Shown here piece by piece: positions 33,258-45,075 of a DNA stretch of 64,000 nucleotides (position 1 is its first letter; each line of letters opens with the position of its first letter). The position numbers were made by a program, and so were the translations under genes. This DNA is from Microbotryomycetes sp. JL201 (taxonomy: Eukaryota > Basidiomycota > Microbotryomycetes). Location of the stretch: positions 806,001 through 870,000 of the forward strand of contig JAQYUZ010000001.1 of NCBI GenBank assembly GCA_033819885.1. The letters run 5' to 3'. A model generated the notes under the pieces. That model saw only the letters and a list, made by a program, of their open reading frames with translations, made no database searches and was not told the DNA's origin.

Positions 33258-34504
33258 ATGTCAACGGCAGCCGCTGCGCGACCGGCTGCTGACATGCAGG
33301 CGTCTGAAACGTCCGTTCTGAATGGAGGACAAAATGCTGAGCAACAGCAAAACGGGCAGCAACAGCAGCAACAACAACTGCCGCGTGACTACCGCCTCAT
33401 TGCTATGCTACTCGCCAGCAACGGCGCCGACGACTGCGACGAAGGCGTCGTCAGGATGCTGTGCGAGTTTGCTCATCGTAAGTATGCGCACGTGCGCTGA
33501 CTCGAAGGCTGTCAACGCGCTGCGACGCTAGCTGAGCCAGCTCGCACGCAACATGTCACCGTCGTACCATGTCGAGTGGCAGAACGGCATGCAGCACGTA
33601 CACTAGAAATTGGGTCTCGCTGACACGGCCCCTGACGCTCCACGGCAGGCTACACGACCGATATTCTGACAGACTCGCTTCTGTACGCCGATCACGCTCG
33701 CGGTGCGACGGGCCCGAATCCAAACCCAAACGTGCCACCGCCTGGATCGATTGGCGTGTCACCCTCGCTTGATGATGTTCGCATGGCAGTCCAGGCGAGG
33801 ACCGAAGGCAGCGTCGTGCCGAAAGAGGTGCGTGCGACGTGTGCCTGAAACCATCGAACCGATCCATCTGACACGTTGAAACCTCTTTGCAGTTTCTGTT
33901 GCACCTCGCTACTCAGATCAATTCAAACCCCTTGCCGCCCGTGCCTGAAGTCTACGGGGTCAGGTTGCCACCTCGCAACCAACGCTTGACGAGCACAAAC
34001 TTTACAATCGTTCCGCGAGATGAAGCAGTCGCTTTGCAAGCGAAACAAAAGGCAGACGCACTCGGTGGCGTGCCTGAACACAATGCTCAAGTCGGGTTCA
34101 GTCTCGGTCCTGACCACGCCGGCAGCGGACCTGCTGGCAGCGATTTGTTTGGTTTCGGCAGCAATCCGAGTCACAACAGTCACGGTAACGGCATGGATCT
34201 CGGTGGAGACATTTTTGGATCACTTGGCAACGTTCATGGTAGTCTGGCTGGACAAGTGTCTGGCCCAGGAGCGGCAGCCGTGGCAGCTGCAGGCGTCAAT
34301 GAAGATGACGATGATGACAATCTCTTTGGTGACGATGACGATGACGAGGATGAAGAAGAGGAAGAGGACGGGGACGAGGAAGAAGACGGAGACGAGCAGA
34401 TGGAAGACGTCACGGGTGGCGGTGACAATGGTGGTGGTGGTGGTGGTGGCGGCGGCGGCGGCTTGAAGCGGCAGAGAGAGACAGAGGACGAAGAATACGA
34501 TTAA
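33258..34504 (+). CDS. TAF9: TFIID/SAGA subunit TAF9
   Basis: Three exons (33258-33477, 33649-33827, 33893-34504) give 336 residues. The histone fold is LPRDYRLIAMLLASNGADDC ... FAHR joined to YTTDILTDSLLYADHA, followed by the conserved SLDDVRMAVQAR, FLLHLATQINSNPLP and VRLPPRNQRLTSTNFTIVP. TAF9 pairs with TAF6 in TFIID and SAGA to help set up RNA polymerase II initiation. A short glutamine run precedes the fold, encoded near 33343-33380, and the C-terminus is strongly acidic (Asp/Glu repeats) with a glycine run. Intron 1 is long for this window (171 nt). Family identity is firm; the long acidic tail is a lineage feature. Confidence 0.9.
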
Positions 34505-34873
34505 AAGCGCGTCAGCACGCGAGGGTTGACGTAAGGTTTCACGCAGGGAACGGTACTTGAGCGGGAGGTTTCATGTTGTAATAGCTGCGAAGTTGTTGGA
34601 GCGAAAGCTCACACGAGGCTGTGCGGTTCGCCGCATTCAAATTGAGCAGCATGGAATGCCCGCCGGGTGGCAAACGGCTGATCCCCCGGGCTCACGCGTG
34701 AAAAACATGATGAGGCTTGGCACTATCATATCAGTAAGAAATGAAAAGCTTGTTGATTGCAAAGGTGGCAGTATCGGACATCGGCCACTGACTGACGTTG
34801 AGCCAAAGGTTGCGCGCGTTACTGTCGCTCCTTCAAGCCGCCGCATCGCCGTGCCGTGCGTCATTTGAACGAG
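34505..34873. other. intergenic region upstream of the BIG1-like gene
   Basis: 369 bp between a plus-strand stop and the next plus-strand start. No coding signal; likely 3' UTR of TAF9 and promoter of the next gene. Confidence 0.45.
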
Positions 34874-36458
34874 ATGAAGTCTCGAGCAGCCGTCATTGCT
34901 GCTGTCGCGTGCTGCTGCTCGCGTGTCGCGCTCGCTTTCACCAACACGAGCCCCGTCGTCGCATGGTCGAACCAGCCGTAAGTGCTGCCGTCTGGCTGGC
35001 ACTCTCTGCGGCAGAGACGAGTGCTTGTGCCCGTCTATTTGGCTGTGACTACTGCAGCACGGCTCGCCCGCTTGTTTCGGCGCAGCGCGTCATTGCTCGC
35101 AATAGCTGCTTCTGCGGCAGATTCCGCACGCCGCCGCCGACGTCGTTGTACTTACCAATCAGGGTGGTAGTGTAGTCATGCTCTCTGTATGCCAAGACAT
35201 GACCTGCAGCAGACGTTATCAGCGGGACGGCACGTGCGCGGTTTCACTCTGTTCATTACGAACATCCATTGCCTCGTAATCATCATGAGCTGACAGTCAG
35301 GAATCATATGTAGGCTCGACTCGCTTCACTTGCTGGCACCTCAACAACGCAAACCATCCGTGTTCAAGTCGAGCGTGGCCTCTGAGCAGCTGCGTCTCGC
35401 CGACGCTGCACGCGACGCCAGCGATCTGTGTTTGCTCGACACCATCTTGTTTGTCTCGGCACCCGGCTTGCACTACTCCGATCTCAACTACTTGCCTTCG
35501 AGCGCCGATGCGAATCCGCTGTCGATAAAGTCATCCTTGCGTCATGCTGCAAATCAGCAACAGCAATCGGTCTTACACCCGTACGTACCGTTCAGCAGAA
35601 GAGGCCAGCTGTCGTCGCCGGAGCGTGTTATCAAGCGCTACGTCGACGAGTGCGGCGCCGTGCTCGAAGCCGCAGACGTAAAAAACTTTTGGAGTGGAGG
35701 TGCCAACAAAGTTGTCAGGCTGGAGGTCGTCGAGGGCCTCGACGAGTGGGAATTGACAGGAAATGAGGCCCGTCAAGCGAGGCGCAAAATCATGGAAAAG
35801 CTTGGTGAGCCTATCGTCTTGCATCAGCTCTGCCAACTTTTCTGATGCTTCGGTGTCGCTGCGTAGATTCAACAGTGTCGGAGCATCTTCAATCGCTGTA
35901 TTCATCCGGACAAAGGTTTCTGATCGTGTTGGCTTCAGTCCCAGCCGAGGATCCCCGTGACCTCGTCTCGAAATTGTTCAGCGCACGCCCAACCATGCCT
36001 CTTCGCAAGCGCCAATTCGATGACGAGGCAGAGGATGTCATTGGAGTCACAGAGCCTCAAGAGCAAGATTCATGGACGGACGACGTCCTCGAGTACGTCG
36101 AGAACGCTTATGACGGCATGGCCGACACGTTGTCGTCTGCTTTTGCGCCGAAAAAGAACCAGACTTCAATTTTCGAGCCTGCGCCTGGAACTGGTTTGTT
36201 GCACCGATACGTGTTTTTCTCTACACCTTTGATCATTGGTCAGTCGTGCCGTGACAAGTTGTTCATTCATGCTGAGCATGATTCTCCCTTTTTTTTTTCC
36301 TTCACAATCCCTTCATTCTAGCTCTCGGCTTGACGTTGCTCGTATTTATTCCCATCTTGCTCATGACGACTCGAGCTTTGGGCACAACTTCGACACTCAA
36401 GGGTCTTGAAACAAAGATGACGGGACAAGTCGCCATTGATTCCAGCAAGAGCGGTTAG
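34874..36458 (+). CDS. BIG1/VOA1-like ER type I membrane protein
   Basis: Four exons (34874-34977, 35314-35804, 35867-36238, 36322-36458) give 367 residues. A signal peptide (AVIAAVACCCSRVALA) is followed by FTNTSPVVAWSN, a typical start of fungal BIG1 proteins. A lumenal domain then carries the stretch DTILFVSAPGLHYSDL and ends in one transmembrane helix (PLIIALGLTLLVFIPILLMTT) and a short cytosolic tail (STLKGLETKMTG). In yeast, Big1 is an ER protein needed for beta-1,6-glucan, and the related Voa1 helps assemble the V-ATPase membrane sector. Intron 1 is 336 nt, much longer than its neighbours, so a small unrecognised exon could lie inside it; as drawn the phase closes. Choosing between Big1 and Voa1 is not possible from sequence alone. 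Confidence 0.65.
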
Positions 36459-36508
36459 CGAATTGAATATGATGTAATATATAACAACATGGCTGTGCCC
36501 TGCACAAG

Positions 36509-38264
36509 TTAGAGTGATGCGGCGGCTTGAATGTCGTCCGCGTCGAGCCAATCGACGCCCCTTGAGTTGAAGTCGTCAGTAATGTCATTTTTATTATCGG
36601 TCCATGGGCTCACAGGTCGAGCAGCGTCTTCCACACTCTGTCTCGTGCAAAAACGGGCCACCTAGGTGAGCTCCACAGTCTTGCTTCGAACCCGCCTGCC
36701 CCGAGCGTATGGGAATAGTTAGTAGTGACGAGAGCGAGCAAGTGAGGGTTTGCACGACGAACGAGATTGTGCAGTGTCGATAATGGTAGACAGTCTAGCC
36801 TTGTCTGCGTCTGTGATGGCAAACAAGCCCTTCCAACTTGTGGCCATAGCGTACCCGGTGGACCTGCAAGAAAGTCAAGCTTGAGCTGTCCGGCAGAGAT
36901 GGACACCAAACTGACACGCACGCCAAGGGAGCAAATCTGGGATCCCAGCGGTACGACTTGCCGTCGTCCCCGGTCCACGTTTCGTCGAGTGACAAGAGTG
37001 CTAGTCACGCGTGTTGTTTAGCGTGCTAAAGCAAACCAGCGCGCATGGTGCCGACTCACGGGCGTCTATGAACATGTCTATCTCTTCCAATGCGGCTACT
37101 TTTTTGCGAACGTCTAGGTTTGCTCCGTTTCCGGTGAGAATGACCGTCACAGGGCCTGGTTCGCGGCATCTTCAGCCTTTGTCAGTCACAAGATGAACGG
37201 GACGACATCTTACCTCTGACGAGTGTATTGCTCTTGCGAGTCGTGAGCCATCCTCGAGATCGCAAAGGCTCGAGCTCGCGAGAGACGGCTTCATACGTCA
37301 CGTCACCTCTCGTCTTGAGGTCTACGAGAAGTTGGATAGTGTCCGAGTCGCTTTGCCAGTAACTGTGTAGCAAACGCCAAAATACGTCAGCTGCATACCT
37401 TGCCACGAACCGGCATGACTGGCAAGACTGACGGCACCCAGGGTTTTCGGCGTTCGCGTTTGTTGTCTGGGCTAAAGTAATCCGTCTCGTTGAAAAACAC
37501 AGTTTGATTGTCGTCAGGATTTGCTGCGGTCAATATTCTGACGAGCTGCGAGACGTATAGACGGTCAAATGTTCGAGCCTTTGTCAGGCTCGAGACAGAG
37601 TGTCCGACCTGAGCGACGTGTCTGTCAGGACAGTCGGAGCAGCAAGGAGCAAGATTATCTCACGTATAAGACCTCGTCCTTGGGGTTGAGCCATACGTCT
37701 GCCTCGACCGAGCTGAGGCCGTAGCTCAAGGCAGAATACAGTGGCGTGTCGCGCCAATAATCGTTGTGACTGTGTATACGCAGCTGCGCATGCGCGGGCA
37801 GGCATCAAAGACTACTCTTCTGCACAGCACATATTCCGGTAGGAATGCAGACGCACTGCAGGAACCGAGCGCGAGTAGCCGCCGGGAAAGACGAGCTCGG
37901 GCGCGTCGGGACCGCCTCTGTATGGGCTGTATGCCTGCGGAGACGCTTTGATCAGCCTCAAAGATGTCATATGCTGGTACGCGCTCTGTCTCACGCCATC
38001 TATCGGGCGCTGTCCTCGGGCCGAAGTGTGGTGCGAGGCGGCGACGTCAGACAGGGGTTGTTGCGGCGTCCAGCGCTGCGGTGAAGAGGCAGAGAGGACG
38101 GCTGTCACGAGCACAGATAAGGGATGCATGCAGCCGACAGGGGAACAAACGGCCAAAGTCAACGAGTTGTCGCTCGGTGATGAGACGGCCGTTTCGACTC
38201 CTGCACAACATTGATCGGCTATTGTCAGCATCCCGAGAAGCAAAAAGACGCTGTAACTTGCCAT
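36509..38264 (-). CDS. AIM6: AIM6-like secreted PLC-type phosphodiesterase barrel
   Basis: Nine exons (37857-38264, 37664-37783, 37433-37608, 37214-37362, 37060-37155, 36922-37000, 36763-36863, 36614-36695, 36509-36560) give 420 residues. A signal peptide ([18 protein letters not shown]) leads into the barrel: [37 protein letters not shown]-type strand, [33 protein letters not shown] and [10 protein letters not shown]. These match fungal AIM6 proteins, which share the TIM barrel of glycerophosphodiester/phospholipase C enzymes, with His-Asn-Asp near the active site. The substrate is unknown. The seventh intron has the rare donor GTTCGT together with a perfect TACTAAC branch site. Only 69 bp separate its ATG from that of the next, divergent gene. 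Confidence 0.85.
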
Positions 38265-38333
38265 CTGGAATGCTGTGCTGCTGTACGACGTCCTAGATCA
38301 GGCCACAACCGCACGGGTCCTCACGACGAGGCC

Positions 38334-39941
38334 ATGGCGAACGATCCACATCCAGCACAAGCACGCACATCTTCCACAGCGAGGCATCAGACCCCGCATA
38401 CGACGCTCATTGCGTTCACATTGACCGTCCTCCTGTTCTCAATCGTCGCCGCCTGGACATTGAACCCACCGCGCCACTTTATGCGCAGACTGCATCGCAA
38501 CGTGCCCAAACCTTTGATCAAGCTCGTCTCACGGATTCCTATAACGAGATATGTCGTCGCCGAACCTTCAGACTTGGCCGTCGCTGTGAGGTCGTTCGCC
38601 GACTATTCATTTGCGCAACAGAGGCTGGCCAACAGCAGATACGCAGCTTGGCAACGCATGTCGGCCAGGCACAGGTTAATGGGACACAAGCTGAAGTGGA
38701 CCGAAAAGCTGAACGCGATCGAAGACGCAATTGAGGACAATGCTCGGGTCACGGACGAGCTCGCCGCACTCGGTATGGAACTCGCACATCAGACCGGAGA
38801 CGTCATCGGCTTGCGGAGCAGGTTTCAGAGGCAAGATGGACGGGTCGTCGAGGTGCGGAGTCATCGAGTGCGCAATTGCGTCGTCACTGACTCGCGCGCA
38901 CGCGTAATTGATTTCAGGTCTTGAAACATTTCGTGCGCGATTGGAGCGAGGAGGGCAAGCGGGAGAGAGACGTCTTGTTCCCCCCAATTTTGGACGCATT
39001 GAGATACCCACGTGCAGACCGAAGCTACCGACCCAGAGCACTCGTACCGGGCAGCGGTCTGGGCCGAATGGCGTACGAAATTGCAGAGCTCGGATACGAG
39101 ACAGACGCGAATGATTGTGAGGCGTTCGGAGCCAATCCGATCCGAGTCCGTCGATGACCCGCCTACGCCCCGCAGACTCGCACTTTATGAATTTGGGCGC
39201 TCGGCTCGTTTTCAACAGAACCGTCTCCGTTAATCAGCACAGTGTCAAACCGTGGATTCACAACCTGTCTCACCAGCGGTCAACAATCAACACGACTCGG
39301 ACAAACAGGTTCCCGGACGTTCTCCCTCGAAATGACGCGCCGCTGAGGTTTGTTCCAGGCGATTTTTTGCAGCTGAACGAGGATGCGCCATATGACGCCG
39401 TCATCAGCCTCTTTTTCATTGACACGGTCAGTCTCGCGCGGAAGCCTCGAAGGATCTGATAATCTGAGAACTGAGGCTTTTGCAACAGGCGTCGAACCTG
39501 CTCGACTATCTCGAAAAGATTTGGCGCTTGCTGAAACCGGGTGGAACCTGGATCAACGAAGGGCCTCTGCTGTACTATGGTAACCCCGCCATGGCTCTGC
39601 CGCGAGTGTTTCTCTCTGTATTTGTATTGCTTCGTCTCTAACTGACATGTCTACAGCCTTGACGACGTGATTGCACTGGCGAAACTTGTTGGGTTCGAAA
39701 TTGAAAAGAAAGAAACGATCGAGAATGTCAATTACACGGCTGACGCTCAGGGTACGCCCAAGTTTCGCACAAGTAAACGTATGCAGCTAACACTTCATTG
39801 CTCACAGGAATGTACAAGTGAGGATCTCGCCTTCTCTCATGAGAATCACGGCAGACTGCTGACAGACTCGGCAGGTTTCTTTACGATTGCGAATTCTGGA
39901 TAGCGAGAAAGCCAGAACGCACTGAGATGGCTACTAACTAG
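38334..39941 (+). CDS. N2227/carnosine N-methyltransferase-type enzyme with N-terminal membrane anchor
   Basis: Seven exons (38334-38852, 38918-39116, 39176-39426, 39489-39601, 39657-39751, 39808-39817, 39875-39941) give 417 residues. An N-terminal hydrophobic segment ([19 protein letters not shown]) suggests a signal anchor. The N2227 domain has the SAM-binding [17 protein letters not shown], then [52 protein letters not shown] and a C-terminal [15 protein letters not shown]. The best known family member methylates carnosine in animals; the fungal substrate is unknown. Exon 6 is only 10 nt, and both its junctions are needed to keep the conserved end in frame. Intron 4 appears to be GC-AG (CC|GCGAGT at 39602). 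Confidence 0.85.
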
Positions 39942-41213
39942 ATTTGCGGAATCAGCCATTGTACTAGACTTAGGCAACCCATTGCATTGGAGCTAAATGA
40001 TCTATTGAACCAGACCTAAAGAGTGAAACGAGTTAGCTTCTGCGCTCACTCGCCATGACAGTCGCGTGCAAATCAGAAAAATCCTTCGACTGCTGCAAAC
40101 CTGACGAGGGCCGCCGGGTCTGGTACAAGAAGAGTCACATGCGCATCCGAGAAAAATAGCGCCTGATGCTCTCAACGGTGTTGGCCCCAGGAATAGCCCG
40201 TTCCCTCCGTCTTTATCGATCTGATTCTGTCAAGACTGGGATTGCAATGTGCATGAGAAGGGGGCGTGATGATGAATTCGCGTAGGGCCGCAACGCACTC
40301 GATCATGATGAGTCGAGAATGAGGTTGTTTAATGAGGGGTGCCTTGCCAGTGCCCTTGTTCAAGCTCTGCCCCGACAGATCCTTGTCTGCTGTCTCGTGC
40401 TGATTGTCGCTGTCGTAGAACCGCCGTGCTCGACACTGTCTCGTAGCTGGCAGCAATTCAAGGTGGTTGCGAGCCAGACGAAGCGCATCGCATGCCATTT
40501 TTTCACGCGTATTCAAGGCATCGGGGGCGATACCGTTTCAAAGCATCTTCTCGGTGAAATGCAGGTGTAGAAGAAAGTCTTTGATGTAACTGGTCATGAA
40601 GCAGAATTTGGCGCAAATGACAGTCTAAAGATCACCGGAGGGTCCCGTTCTGACGCGCAAAGGTTGACCAGGAGGGGAAAAAGTAGGCTTTCGGCGCGAG
40701 CCAGAACTCGAACAAGTATTCGGTGGCCGTGTTCGATCCCGACAAAATCCACATTATCCCGAGCCATGTCGCTTGAGCCAAGCCCGGCAAAAATCTCCTC
40801 GCCACCAGGCTGGCAATGCCCGACTACACGAGACTCGGACTGAGGCTGATATAGATAGCTCATTACGGCTCTCAGCCGCCAACAGGCAAATCTGCATTGC
40901 AGTTCCTGTACGACGCATACTTTATCGATCTCACAAATGCAAAACTGCTGCCTCGAGCCTCACCAGCAATGGTGTCCTCATAAGCTTGCGGCACTGTGAC
41001 CCAATCATGTGACAATCCAGCTTTGATGAGCGAGACGGCCGGAATATATTATAGTCTGCAACCGGCCCTAGAATGTTCACAGCCCGACTCTTGAGTCTTA
41101 TATTCTGAGGGGCGGGATCGCTCGTACGATATTGTGACTCGATGACATTTGTAGGAAGATTCAAAAAAAATTGAAAACGAATGACAAATACATGTGTTCA
41201 AGTGTCTGTTTTC
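39942..41213. other. 1.3-kb convergent intergenic region
   Basis: The longest gap without a gene. Open frames (for example 40172-40516 and 40594-40863 on the minus strand) have no motif, splice structure or bias that supports them. No repeat or transposon signature is seen. A GTTCGATCCC box near 40731 does not form a tRNA arm. Confidence 0.45.
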
Positions 41214-44200
41214 TCAGCCACGCGCCGCAAACTCTGCAACGGTCGCTCCCGAACCAGGTTCACCGTAGGTGCCTCTGATCGTCAGATTGACAAAACGAGC
41301 AGACACGGCTTGATCGAGCGGAACGTCTGTCGTGTTGCCGAGTTGGAGTGCTACTTGGTTAGCGGAAGCGGCGCTGTATTGGGCAGAGATGGTGACGTTC
41401 TGTTGAGCAACCAGCGTCATGTTGCGCGTCGACGAACCGGCGTAAATAGCAAACGTGCGAGCAGGCACTGCATCAGAGCTGTTGTCAGCAACACTGTTTT
41501 CTGATCAATGCACGCGAGCACTCTCACCTTTACCCCAGTTGATGTGGAATGCACTCAAGTTACGGCTGGCGAGCAAGTCGACCGACAGCGTCGAGGTCGT
41601 GTTTTCGCTCAGGGGACGCCATGAGGTGGCATTGCTGCCGTCGATCGCCGCCAAGGCGTACTGTCCAGGTACAATCGTTGGCTTTTTCGAATTGCTGAAC
41701 CGAGTGTCATCTGTGCCGATTGCCTGAGCGCACTGGGCATAGTTGCCTTCGACCAAAGTACCGTTCGTCGAGCGAGTTTTGACTGTGACTGTTTCACCTG
41801 AACTGATCGTATAGTTGCCTTGATTCTTGACTTCAATCCGAATGGAATCTGATGACGTCGAGTTGCCATTGCTCCGGCCAGACCTGCGCGTGATGGTCGT
41901 TTGATTGGTCGCAAGGTTGATGTCAAAGCTCGAGCCTCCCCACTTGAGTCCCTTGACGGTATAGTTGGTCAATTGTGGAGGCAAGATGGGGTCCAAGTAC
42001 AGCCGATCGGTTCTTGACCGATAACCAGTGAAACCGTGTGTCAGAGTTTGCAAGTAGCCACCATGACCTGTAAGGAAGGTGTATGCAGGGTTGGTTCCAC
42101 CGTTCTCTGCGTATTCGTCAATCTGTTGCTCCGAAAACTGGTAGTAAGGGCCCCTCGCGTACGGCTGAGACGCAGCGAGCATGTAGGTGTAAGAAGCGCA
42201 TCCGATCGGGCTCAGCTGCGCGGCATCGATAGAAAAGATACTGTACGTCATGCCAGGACCGTCAGGAGATTGAACGCCGGCGTAAAAGTCGAGGTCAATG
42301 AGCGCTTGTGACTGCGTCTGTTGAAACTCGAGCGGGTACGTCAATAGAACTGCGTCTGCCTGCTTGACTTCAGTCGTGCCGTTGAAAGGTCCCCCATTTG
42401 CGCCCCCGTCGTATTCGAGAACGATTTTGGAGGTCGGATCAGTCGGAATCGTAATGTTTTGAGCGACATCGGTCCAGTTAGCAGGGATCGTCTTGTTCAA
42501 GATCTGGGACAATTCCTGTGCGTGTTGGATGACCACTTGCAATCCGGCGTTTGTGAAGATGCCGTTGTTGATCTGGTTGGCATACTCATCCGGATCCGTC
42601 TCGTTCAGAGTCACGAAAAGGCCGGTTGTCTCATTCAGGACGACATGCGCCGCCCAAAATTCCGCCACACTGGAAATAACGGGGTAACCTCGCTCCTCAA
42701 GCCACGTGCCATTCTGAGTACTGGCGTAGTACTGGTACATGGCGATGGCAATGTCGTTGTTGAGGTGGTACTCTGCCAGGACGATCAATCAGGATCAGCC
42801 ATGCGAATCGCTTCTCATGCTGAACGGACTCGCTCACCGTAATCATAGCACGGTCCTACTCCAGTGCAGTTGCCGAACCTGGCAGCAGTCCAAGGGTACA
42901 GCAAGCCAGACGAGTTGTACTGCTTTGCGTTCTCGATCGCCCGACCGTACTGCTTGCTCCGGAAATTGAGGCCGTTCAGAGCATAGTCGGGTTGGAGGGC
43001 GAGCAGAGATGGGAACATCCACGTCTCTTGGTCCCAAAAGATTTGGCCAGCATAACTGTCAGATGTCAATCCTGCCGGCGCAATGCCGGTGTCGCCAAGG
43101 CCAGGCGGTTCAGTGCCGTTGCGCGTGTTGGACAACAAATGGAAGATTGAGGCCCGTGTCGCCAATTGAAGCTCGACAAACTCTTCTCCTGGAATCTCAA
43201 TGTCACCAGAATCCCACAAGTCGTTCCACGCTTGGCGGTGTTCGGCAACGAGGTTGTCCCAGCCAGTAGCGTTGGCGCTGTACGTCGCTTCGGACGCGGT
43301 CTGGTATTCTGTGCCGTTGAAAGCGTCCGAAGAGGCAATACCGACATACTTGTACACTGTCATAGAAGGCGACGTTGCGTTGAACGTGTAGCACTGCGCC
43401 ACAGTGGACGCGTTCGTGCTCAATTGTGCGTAGCATGACGGCTCGACTTGGTAGTCCATGGGCGCGGGATCAAAGTTGATGAGCGAAGTCTCATAAGCAG
43501 TGACGTTGTTGATACCGTTGGGCCTGACCGCCGTGTACATGGTTCTGTTTGGCGGGAAGCTGCCCGAGCTCGAAAAGTTGGTTCGCCACGCGCCACGGCC
43601 CTGGATCAAGCGCATGTCAGAGGATTTGATCGTCATTCTCCGATCAAAGCTGTCGACTCACGTCGAAAACGTCAGTGATGGACACTTCTTGGCCAACAGA
43701 CAATCCGGCAATGTCGAGTCGAACGATGCCAAGGTTTGGACGCGTGCGATGGGCGAGCAAAGTATAGTTGAGTCGAACCGCGACGTTGCCTGACATGGTC
43801 ATGTTCCCCGTCATGTTGCCCGACATGGTTGCGTTTCCCATTGTAGTCGTCATGTTGGTCGAGTTTGAGCCGCCAGTGGCGCCTCCCGGCATCCAGGTCA
43901 GCGCCGTTGAGACGATGCCATCGCGGATTGACATTGACTGTGTCCAGTTGGAGATCTCGCTCGAGGGCGTCTCCACCCCGTACGAGGCGCCTCCGATCGT
44001 CAAATACAGCGACGACCATGTCGGCAATGTCGAGATGGGTTGCTGGCCGCCAGTTTGTTCCTGCGCCTCTCCAGCGTCACAAACACGTTCTTGCTTAACG
44101 TTCGGACAAAGCACTCACAAAGTTTGTTCCCTTTGTCTCGGCTTGTTGGTCGTAAAAGTTGGCGACCTGCAGTCGAATGTTAGCGCCAATCTTTGACGAA

Positions 44201-44578
44201 AACGATCAACCGTCTCACCATGGCGGCAGTGAAGCGTGGGTCAAACAACGGCCATCCATTTGTGCCGTCACGGCCTTCATAATCGTTTGGGACTACTTCC
44301 ATGTAGCCATGTCCCTCTATTTAATTTTCAATATTTATCTATGGGTCATCTTGGTTTCAAAGGAAAGCGAGCGCATGCACGGCCTTACCTGCAGGGATGC
44401 GCTGGCCAATGTAGCCGTTTGAGACGTAAGGCTGCCTTTGCCAGCTTGTTCGGTTCATGGCCGTCGTCGACAGGATGTCGCTCGCCTGGCCTTGCGAAGC
44501 CGATGGCTGCTGCTGGCCTGCGACACATCTTGCAAGCAACCCATTTGTCCAGAGGACAGCCCACAGCATGGACCTCAT
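41214..44578 (-). CDS. ATH1: acid trehalase, glycoside hydrolase family 65
   Basis: Seven exons (44389-44578, 44219-44316, 44119-44166, 43662-44060, 42838-43600, 41528-42772, 41214-41467) give 998 residues. A signal peptide (MLWAVLWTNGLLARCVAG) precedes the GH65 N-terminal motif QPYVSNGYIGQRIPAEG and GTNGWPLFDPRFTAAM. Later motifs are ATRASIFHLLSNTR, YAGQIFWDQETWMFPSLL and YPVISSVAEFW, and the protein ends GSGATVAEFAARG. Acid trehalases split extracellular or vacuolar trehalose into glucose. Numerous Asn-X-Ser/Thr sites and a Thr/Met/Gly/Asn-rich repeat (about 220-260) fit a secreted glycoprotein. The ATG at 44578 is the first in frame. All introns are GT-AG with matching phase. It lies head to tail with the GH5 gene, giving two neighbouring secreted carbohydrate enzymes. 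Confidence 0.9.
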
Positions 44579-45075
44579 TGTCAAGCTGACGACGTAGCCT
44601 GGTGCACTCGACGGATGGAAAACCGAGAGCAGTTCAGTGGGTGACGCCAGCGACCGCCGGGTTTACCGGCGGATTGCCGCTTTCGACAGGCTGAAACCCT
44701 CTTTGTCGCCGTGTCGTCATCGCCGCCGGCTCACAGTGCCCCAGAGCTACAGTACACACTCACAATCCATGAATGAGTATCGTGCAATTTCCTGTCGAAA
44801 ACAGATCAGGTCCTGAAGTTCACGTCTCCTCTGCACGTTCACGCTCATTAATATTAGCAAAAGCACGCACTTTTCACTGGCGGCCATGTCATGAATTTGG
44901 GCACGAACAGCACAGGCTTTGCTTTATCGGATTGCCTCGACGCCCATCTCATCTCTTCTATGTCGACTTTGTCAGAGAATTGACGAATGGACAATCGCCT
45001 GAACGGCATCAGCTTGGCGGACGTATCACAAAAATGATGCAATGCACGAGTTCAACAACATTTGGTCAAAGAGTC
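44579..45075. other. intergenic region upstream of acid trehalase
   Basis: About 500 bp between the GH5 stop and the acid trehalase start, both on the minus strand. It likely contains the trehalase promoter. No supported coding sequence. Confidence 0.45.

Noticed and set aside
37784-37856. Reading of the AIM6 first exon straight through to VRLHSYRNM
   Set aside because: The true barrel start [10 protein letters not shown] follows an acceptor at 37783; the resemblance of the read-through sequence (VRLHS) is produced by the intron's own GTGCGT donor and is coincidental.
40720-40760. tRNA-like GTTCGATCCC box
   Set aside because: The flanking bases do not pair into a T arm and no acceptor or anticodon stem could be drawn on either strand.
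40594-40863. 89-codon minus-strand frame in the 39.9-41.2 kb gap
   Set aside because: No domain, no start context and no partner exons; neighbouring frames look equally random.
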